This document shows positions 59,901 through 64,000 of a stretch of 64,000 nt of DNA, in pieces; within the stretch, counting starts at the first letter, position 1, and each line of letters starts with the position of its first letter. The notes beneath the pieces are model-generated. The model did not search any database. It was not told the DNA's origin and saw nothing but the letters and a program-made list of their open reading frames with translations. The stretch is from an uncultured beta proteobacterium. GTDB taxonomy: Bacteria > Pseudomonadota > Gammaproteobacteria > Burkholderiales > Burkholderiaceae_C. Location of the stretch: NCBI GenBank assembly GCA_903886275.1, contig CAISLN010000008.1, forward strand, positions 33,715-97,714. The letters run 5' to 3'. The position numbers and the translations under genes were made by a program.

Positions 59901-60078
59901 CCAGCCAGCTTTGCAAGGTGGCGGTCTGCAGCGCGGTCTCTCGCACAGCCTGCTCCTGCCATGCGGTCTGGGCGCGCTGCTCCAGCGTATGGCTTAGGTA
60001 GCCGCTCAGTCCGATACCGACCAGGGCCAGCGGCCCTATGCGCGTCAAGATCAAGTTACGTAAATCGGTGCGTCGCAT
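56992..60078 (-). CDS. Hybrid sensor histidine kinase with one receiver and Hpt domain (paralogue)
   Basis: A protein of 1028 residues from MRRTDLRNLILTRIGPLAL. Same plan as the neighbouring kinase (two membrane helices flanking a periplasmic sensor, PAS, HisKA/HATPase, receiver [14 protein letters not shown] with [13 protein letters not shown], Hpt with HTHTLKSLAATLG) but without the first receiver. Sequence identity in the kinase and receiver parts is obvious, so the two arose by duplication. The frame is open to 60219, but the start at 60078 places the membrane helix at the N-terminus as in the paralogue. Confidence 0.9.
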   Translation of the reverse strand: MRRTDLRNLILTRIGPLALVGIGLSGYLSHTLEQRAQTAWQEQAVRETALQTATLQSWLDNSLATLSGLALLVDNTPNLDANTFFNASDSMLGRASTDLVAQKALLDWQYGAWQTRYTVAAPGTVRQLPAPTEAVHSLLASTLNQARQTHNSWFMSAPFVGAAGTQQVYLAMVTQQQPERALAAVLDLQRAVDSLMGAHSLSGIALELALTQEPSGSTVPVHRANPLRTLQPPKALAFERKTWLHAAHSRVDLRWLVGAGFGGGVDQRLSLTVGVGGALLSLLLALYLAGLLRQNARSQRRVGAATEDLRRNQEEKRASEARLRHILDTSPLGIAIAVEGVARMVNPAMKRMLGVEVGSFIPELYVDPQANNSIRQSLLEQGSLHGKEMQMREPSGQVRDYLTTFLRTDYAGESAVLGWLLDITDIRAAEQIARVAKEAAEEATRAKSDFLANMSHEIRTPMNAIIGLSRLALGSERPAHLHDYLSKIHRSGEHLLGILNDILDFSKIESGKLQIETIAFDLQEVLDNAINLVSKSAQDQGLALLCSVAPDVPMRLVGDPLRIGQILINYAHNAIKFTRQGGVRIAIRVGQSSASELLLHFSVSDTGIGLSPEQIARLFNSFVQADSSTTRRYGGTGLGLAVSKRLAQAMGGDVGVDSVAGKGSTFWFTVLVQQGRSVQAQDLHAIAGARILLVEDNEINQQVACALLVDAGLAVEVAANGQQAVHRVAQRHAAGQPYDLVLMDMQMPVMDGVTATQEIRQTHPAAVLPIVAMTANAMPDDRNRCMRAGMNGFVSKPLHPENLWRELLAWVKPRADRPPVARSAAAIPADHDAVQRVQALRCVQGLNVSQGLLCTAGNPALYVSLLRKFVASQSDALARVQQALQDGDRVAAERHTHTLKSLAATLGATALQGSAQALETALQADTSAAIAHTGGQLDLLLQGLRATLGLLDGPQDAKAQQVSETDRAAARRTLEQIRELLRQDDAQATALWEIHAPLLRALCPDATRIGAAIAAFDFDEALALLPPA

Positions 60079-60251
60079 AGGGGATTGAGGGGATAAGCGC
60101 GGCCTTTGACTGCGCCAGAAACTGGTGCCTGCTGCAGCTGGGGCTGCAGCACCGCCATCGCTTCCACTTGGGTCATGGGGATATGGGCAGGCAGCGTATC
60201 GAAGGCTGTGCGCAGACACAGCATCGGGCGGTTGATGTTGGCAATCGTCAT
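60051..60251 (-). CDS. Possible small protein overlapping the kinase start
   Basis: A 66-residue frame (MTIANINRPMLCLRTAFDTL and on) with a well-placed GGAG before its ATG at 60251. Its end overlaps the start of the hybrid kinase by 28 bases. No domain recognised. It could be a short leader gene giving translational coupling to the kinase, or a chance frame. Confidence 0.3.
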   Translation of the reverse strand: MTIANINRPMLCLRTAFDTLPAHIPMTQVEAMAVLQPQLQQAPVSGAVKGRAYPLNPLCDAPIYVT

Positions 60252-60342
60252 GTTGCTCCGGTCACTTGGGTTGCGGGTCCACCCGTTTTCGGATGGTATC
60301 GTATGCCGCATCGCAATGGCCGTCGCCATGGAAAGGCTGTGC

Positions 60343-62454
60343 ATGGATAACCGGTCTGCTTCGCTTGGGCCCCTGCTGCTGGCGCTGCTGGCCGCGTGCC
60401 TGTTGTTGGCCGATAGCCGGGCCCAGCAGACCCTGCGCAACTACCAGTTCGACCAGTTCCAGCGCTGGCGGCCACGCGTCTATGAGCCGGTGCCGGTGCG
60501 CATTGTCGATATCGACGAGGCCAGCCTGGCGCGCCTGGGCCAATGGCCTTGGCCACGCAGCCGCATGGCCACGCTGCTGGAGCGGCTCACAGCAGCCGGT
60601 GCCACGGCCGTGGCCTTCGACATGGTGTTTGCCGAACCCGACCGCACCGCGCCCAAGGCCATGCTCGCGCTCTGGCAGCTGCAATGCACCCCCTGCGAGG
60701 CGCTGCCCGACCCCGACAACTTGTTCGCCCAGGCGCTGCAAAAAAGCCCCTCCGTGATTGGCTTTGCCCTGCAGCAGGCGCCCGGCAACAGTCCGGGAAC
60801 AGGGCCGCTGCAAAAGGCGCGCTTTGTGCAGGCCGGCCAGCCCCAGCCTGAATGGCTGCACAGCTTTCAAGGCAGCCTGCGTTCGCTGCCCGCGCTGGAG
60901 CAGGCCGCCAGCGGCAATGGTGCGCTGAGCTTTGTGCCCGATGCCGATGGCCTGGTGCGCCGCGTGCCGCTGGTGTTGCAGTGGGACCAGACACCGGTGG
61001 CCACGCTGGTGACGGAGGCGCTGCGCGTGTCTCTGAATGAGCGCAACCTGCTGCTGCAAAACGCGGGGCAGGACAGCGGCCTGGGCGAAGTGCGCATAGG
61101 CCGGCTGCACCTGCCCACCACACCCCAGGGCGAAATGTGGCTGCACTACAGCCTGCCGGTGGCAGGGCGCAACCTGGCGGCCTGGCAGGTGTTGGAGGGC
61201 GCAGTGGCGCCCGCGCAGTGGGCCGGCAAGATTGTGCTGGTGGGCAGTTCGGCACAGGGCTTGATGGACCTGCGCTTTAGTCCGCTGGGGATGGTGTCGG
61301 GCGTAGAGGTGCATGCCCAGGCTCTGGAGCAGGCCCTGGGCGGGCATTTTTTGCAGCGCCCGAGTTGGGCCCGCGCGCTGGAGTTGCTGCTGCTCTTGCT
61401 GGGCTGCGCGCTGGCTGGCGCGCTTGCGCGCAGCACCCGCGCCATGCGCTCGGCCGCTGCCAGCCTGGGCCTGCTGCTGGCCTTGGGCGCTGGCGCCTGG
61501 TGGGCCTTTGTGGCACAGGGCTTGCTGCTGGATGCGGCCACTCCGGCCCTGGGCCTGCTGTTGAGCTACCTGCTGTGCAGCCTGTGGCAGCACCGCCTGC
61601 GCGAGCGCGAGCAGCGCTGGACCCGCCAGGCCTTTGCGCGCTATGTGTCGCCCAACCGGGTGGACCATTTGTTGGCCCATCCGCAGGATCTGGCCCTGGG
61701 CGGGCGGCGCCAGCCATGCAGCTTTGTGTTTACCGACCTGGCCGGCTTTACCCCTTGGATGGAGGCACTGGAGCCGGAGCAGGCGGTGGGCCTGCTCAAC
61801 GGCTATCTGGACCCCATGGTGGCGATTGCCTTTCGCTTTGAGGGCACGCTGGACCGGATCGTGGGCGATGCCCTGGCCATCATGTTTTCGGCGCCGCTGG
61901 AGCAGGCCGACCACCGCGCGCGGGCCCTGGCCTGCGCCCTGGAGATGGACGCCTTTGCCAGCGCCTATGTGCGCCAATTGCAGCAGCAGGGCAGGCCCTT
62001 TTGCCAGACCCGCATTGGGGTGCACAGCGGCGAAGTGATCGTCGGAAATTTTGGCGGCAAGACATTGTTTGACTACCGCGCCCTGGGCGACCCGGTCAAC
62101 ACGGCGGCCCGCTTGGAGAGCGCCAACAAACAGTTGGGCACGCGCATTTGCATCTCTGATGCGATTTTGGCCGGTGCCCCGCAGACGCCGGTGCGCCCTA
62201 TCGGCCTGCTGCAACTGCAGGGCAAAAGCCAGGCGCTTGCCGTGTTTGAGCCGCTGGTGCAAGAGGACGCGCCAAGGGCGCCGCTGGCCGATTACCTGGC
62301 CGCCTTCGAGGCCATGCGCCGCTTGCAGCCCGAGGCGTTAGATCTCTTTACCCGCCTGGCCAAAGCCTGGCCCCAAGACCCCCTGGCAGTCCTGCACCAG
62401 CGCCGCCTAGCCGCCGGTGAGCGCGGCGAGCTTGTCGTGCTGCAGGAGAAGTGA
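60343..62454 (+). CDS. CHASE2-domain class III adenylate/guanylate cyclase
   Basis: A protein of 703 residues from the ATG at 60343 (GGAAAGG upstream; other in-frame ATGs at 60316 and 60328 lack one). It has an N-terminal membrane helix, an extracytoplasmic CHASE2 sensor (about 45-335, with RIVDIDEASLARLGQWPWPR), two or three membrane helices (about 345-430), and a nucleotide cyclase domain with metal-binding Asp in FTDLAGFT and GDALAIMFSAP and the motif LGDPVNTAARLESANK. It makes cAMP or cGMP in response to an external cue. It diverges from the hybrid kinases. Confidence 0.9.
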   Translation: MDNRSASLGPLLLALLAACLLLADSRAQQTLRNYQFDQFQRWRPRVYEPVPVRIVDIDEASLARLGQWPWPRSRMATLLERLTAAGATAVAFDMVFAEPDRTAPKAMLALWQLQCTPCEALPDPDNLFAQALQKSPSVIGFALQQAPGNSPGTGPLQKARFVQAGQPQPEWLHSFQGSLRSLPALEQAASGNGALSFVPDADGLVRRVPLVLQWDQTPVATLVTEALRVSLNERNLLLQNAGQDSGLGEVRIGRLHLPTTPQGEMWLHYSLPVAGRNLAAWQVLEGAVAPAQWAGKIVLVGSSAQGLMDLRFSPLGMVSGVEVHAQALEQALGGHFLQRPSWARALELLLLLLGCALAGALARSTRAMRSAAASLGLLLALGAGAWWAFVAQGLLLDAATPALGLLLSYLLCSLWQHRLREREQRWTRQAFARYVSPNRVDHLLAHPQDLALGGRRQPCSFVFTDLAGFTPWMEALEPEQAVGLLNGYLDPMVAIAFRFEGTLDRIVGDALAIMFSAPLEQADHRARALACALEMDAFASAYVRQLQQQGRPFCQTRIGVHSGEVIVGNFGGKTLFDYRALGDPVNTAARLESANKQLGTRICISDAILAGAPQTPVRPIGLLQLQGKSQALAVFEPLVQEDAPRAPLADYLAAFEAMRRLQPEALDLFTRLAKAWPQDPLAVLHQRRLAAGERGELVVLQEK

Positions 62455-62505
62455 GCGGAACCCCGCGGCTCTGGCAGCAGGGGTATGCAAGCCCCGCGCC
62501 CTCCC

Positions 62506-62608
62506 TATAATCTGCCGGCGCCCGCCCATCCCATGGGCTGCTACCGATCGCGTAAGTGGCAGAAAAGCGCCAGAACATACATCATCGAGAGGATCACTCC
62601 GATCCTCA
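62506..62608 (+). promoter_or_regulatory. vgrG promoter candidate (-10 box) and leader hairpin
   Basis: TATAAT at 62506-62511 is a perfect -10 box, though no good -35 is seen. In the resulting leader of about 150 bases, GAGGATC-ACTCC-GATCCTC (62590-62608) forms a perfect 7-bp hairpin, followed 14 bases later by a T6 run. It may attenuate or stabilise the vgrG transcript. Confidence 0.4.
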
Positions 62609-62669
62609 AGTCCCCTTTAGTTTTTTACTGAGTCGTTTTTTGCGGCTGGGTATAGCTCATGGAGTTTGT

Positions 62670-64000
62670 ATGTCTGCTTTGTTCAACGCCCCGCGTGCCC
62701 TCACCGTTACGAGCGCCGCCATTCCTGTCCTTGCCGGCCAGCCCGCGCTGGTGCCCCTCAAGCTCGAAGGCTCTGAAGGGATCAATAGCCTGTTTGAATA
62801 CCGGCTCACGCTGCAAACCCCCGATGCCCTCAACTTCATGGCGGGCGCTGGGAGCAACTTCGAGCTCGATGCCTTTGTTGGGCTGGAGCTCACCTGCCAT
62901 GTGGAGCTCGAAGGCCATGGCCAGTTTGTTGCGGGTCTGCCCGGTGGCGGCGCGGCCAACCAGGGTGCGGGGGTGCGCGAGATCTCCGGGCTTATCGTGT
63001 CGGCCCGTTTTATGGGTGAAGACAGCCGCCACGCTTTGTACGAGCTGACGCTGCGGCCCTGGTTGCATCTGGCCACGCTGAGCACCGACTGCAAGGTGTT
63101 CCAGGACATGACGCCTATCGAAGCTATCGAAGCAGTGCTATCGGACTATCGTTTTGCCACAGAAAAGCGCCTTATCGAAAACTATCCAAAGCGCGACTAC
63201 CAGGTTCAATACAACGAGACCGACTTTGAATTCATCACGCGGTTGATGCAGGAGTGGGGCATCTCATACTATTTCCAGCACGGCGCTGGTGTGCACCGGC
63301 TGGTCTGGAGCGACCACAACGGCGCCTTTCAGGTGACGCAGGAGGACAAAGGTGAGAGTGCCTATCACCAGATTCCCTTTTATCCCTTGGGCCACAGACT
63401 AGATAGGGAGTACATCCACGGCTTTAGCCCGGTGGATTCGCTTACCAGCGGCAGCTATTCCTCCCGCGAATACGACTACACGCGGCCGCGCGCAACGCTG
63501 GCTGCAGGCGCGGCCGCACCGCGCAACACCGGTCATGCCGGACATGAGGTGTACCTGTGGCGCGGAGACCGGGCCCTTGGCGCGGGTGCGGTGGGTGGCA
63601 GCGACTACAGCCAGCCCAATCGCGGCGCCGACAAGGCGGCCAATCAGACCGAGCCGCAGGGACAGCATCTGGCGCGTCTGCGCATGCAGGCCCTGAGCCA
63701 AACGGGTTTGCGCGCGCAGGGTGTGGGGCATATACGCGGCATCGTGCCGGGTTGCACCTTCACCTTGACGGAGCATCCGCAGGAGAAGGCCAATGCGGAG
63801 TACATCGTGTTGGATACGCAGTTGGTGATCGAGAACGTCAGCGAGGATACGCAGCGCAATGGACTGCTGCCTGCTGTGCTGGCCTTATCGGATGCGCAGC
63901 GGCTCAGCGGCCAATGGCGCGTTGAGGTGAGTTTTACAGTGCAGCCCACTTCTGAGGCTCTGCGCCCGGTGGCCACGCAAGGCAAACCCAAGACCGGTGG
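62670..64000 (+). CDS. vgrG: VgrG/TssI type VI secretion spike protein, 3' truncated by the window edge
   Basis: At least 443 residues, open to the right edge. The start MSALFNAPRALTVTSAAIPV at 62670 has GGAG five bases upstream. Family landmarks: LVPLKLEGSEGINSLFEYRL, ISGLIVSARFMGEDSRHALYEL, YNETDFEFITRLMQEWGISY, FSPVDSLTSGSYSSREYDYT and GCTFTLTEHP. VgrG forms the trimeric tip that carries effectors through the type VI needle. The repeat region and any C-terminal effector domain are outside the window. No other tss gene is seen, so it may be an orphan vgrG island. Confidence 0.92.
   Translation, partial: MSALFNAPRALTVTSAAIPVLAGQPALVPLKLEGSEGINSLFEYRLTLQTPDALNFMAGAGSNFELDAFVGLELTCHVELEGHGQFVAGLPGGGAANQGAGVREISGLIVSARFMGEDSRHALYELTLRPWLHLATLSTDCKVFQDMTPIEAIEAVLSDYRFATEKRLIENYPKRDYQVQYNETDFEFITRLMQEWGISYYFQHGAGVHRLVWSDHNGAFQVTQEDKGESAYHQIPFYPLGHRLDREYIHGFSPVDSLTSGSYSSREYDYTRPRATLAAGAAAPRNTGHAGHEVYLWRGDRALGAGAVGGSDYSQPNRGADKAANQTEPQGQHLARLRMQALSQTGLRAQGVGHIRGIVPGCTFTLTEHPQEKANAEYIVLDTQLVIENVSEDTQRNGLLPAVLALSDAQRLSGQWRVEVSFTVQPTSEALRPVATQGKPKTG

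Noticed and set aside
60262..62262. Minus-strand open frame of 666 codons opposite the cyclase gene
   Set aside because: The plus strand encodes an intact CHASE2 cyclase; the antisense frame is Gln/His/Arg-rich shadow sequence.
62590..62627. Intrinsic terminator for the cyclase gene
   Set aside because: The hairpin is 7 bp but the T run starts 14 bases after the stem, and it lies downstream of a -10 box reading into vgrG, so a leader structure is the better reading.

Overview
The window reads as chromosome of a beta-proteobacterium of the order Burkholderiales, most likely a Comamonadaceae member near Rhodoferax or Polaromonas. This is an inference from GC-rich coding, AGGAG/GGAGA-type ribosome binding sites and the gene complement (cytochrome-c nitric oxide reductase with NorR, AcoR-type regulators, DUF3422, DUF3079, DUF779 and EcsC proteins). 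No rRNA, tRNA or CRISPR array was recognised.

Layout. 1-6.1 kb: end of a LigB-type dioxygenase gene, an orphan antitoxin with a broken toxin, then a minus-strand 2-oxoacid oxidoreductase operon (FAD/FeS reductase, alpha, beta, CBS protein) diverging from a hemerythrin gene. 6.9-13.1 kb: a sigma-54 activator diverging from an aldehyde dehydrogenase gene with a DUF779 gene, and a NemR/NemA-like pair with two matching operators. 13.1-22.4 kb: the nitric oxide reductase operon norCBEFQD plus a DUF3079 gene, driven by a sigma-54 promoter and three NorR boxes. It is separated from norR by a small accessory island (VapBC-type toxin-antitoxin pair, IS66 transposase fragment, RelE-like ORF). norR has its own second copy of the same promoter architecture. 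22.4-27 kb: a tyrosine/homogentisate degradation operon (hppD, VOC protein, fahA, maiA) and a shikimate kinase-like gene.

27.1-43.0 kb holds the most striking system: an extended proteobacterial gas vesicle locus in two plus-strand transcription units. The first unit carries regulators and remodelling factors: an unknown protein, an NtrC-type regulator, GvpH/Hsp20, a double-AAA CDC48-like ATPase, GvpF/L, a PAS histidine kinase and a receiver protein. The second carries gvpA, gvpC, gvpN, gvpV, a small unknown ORF, gvpF, gvpG, a tandem ArsA/Get3-like ATPase, a TPR protein, a second gvpA-like gene, gvpK and gvpJ. Both units have candidate sigma-54 promoters, so kinase GvrB, receiver GvrC and activator GvrA probably form a phosphorelay controlling buoyancy. 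The CDC48-like and Get3-like ATPases suggest a dedicated chaperone and remodelling route for the hydrophobic GvpA subunits.

43-64 kb is more ordinary chromosome: LysE exporter, DUF3422 protein, a receiver protein, a chemoreceptor, glutathione-dependent formaldehyde dehydrogenase, an OB-fold protein, EcsC and LLM flavin enzymes. It ends with a signalling block of two paralogous hybrid kinases followed by a lone oligopeptide-binding protein, a CHASE2 nucleotide cyclase, and the start of a type VI secretion vgrG gene cut by the right edge.
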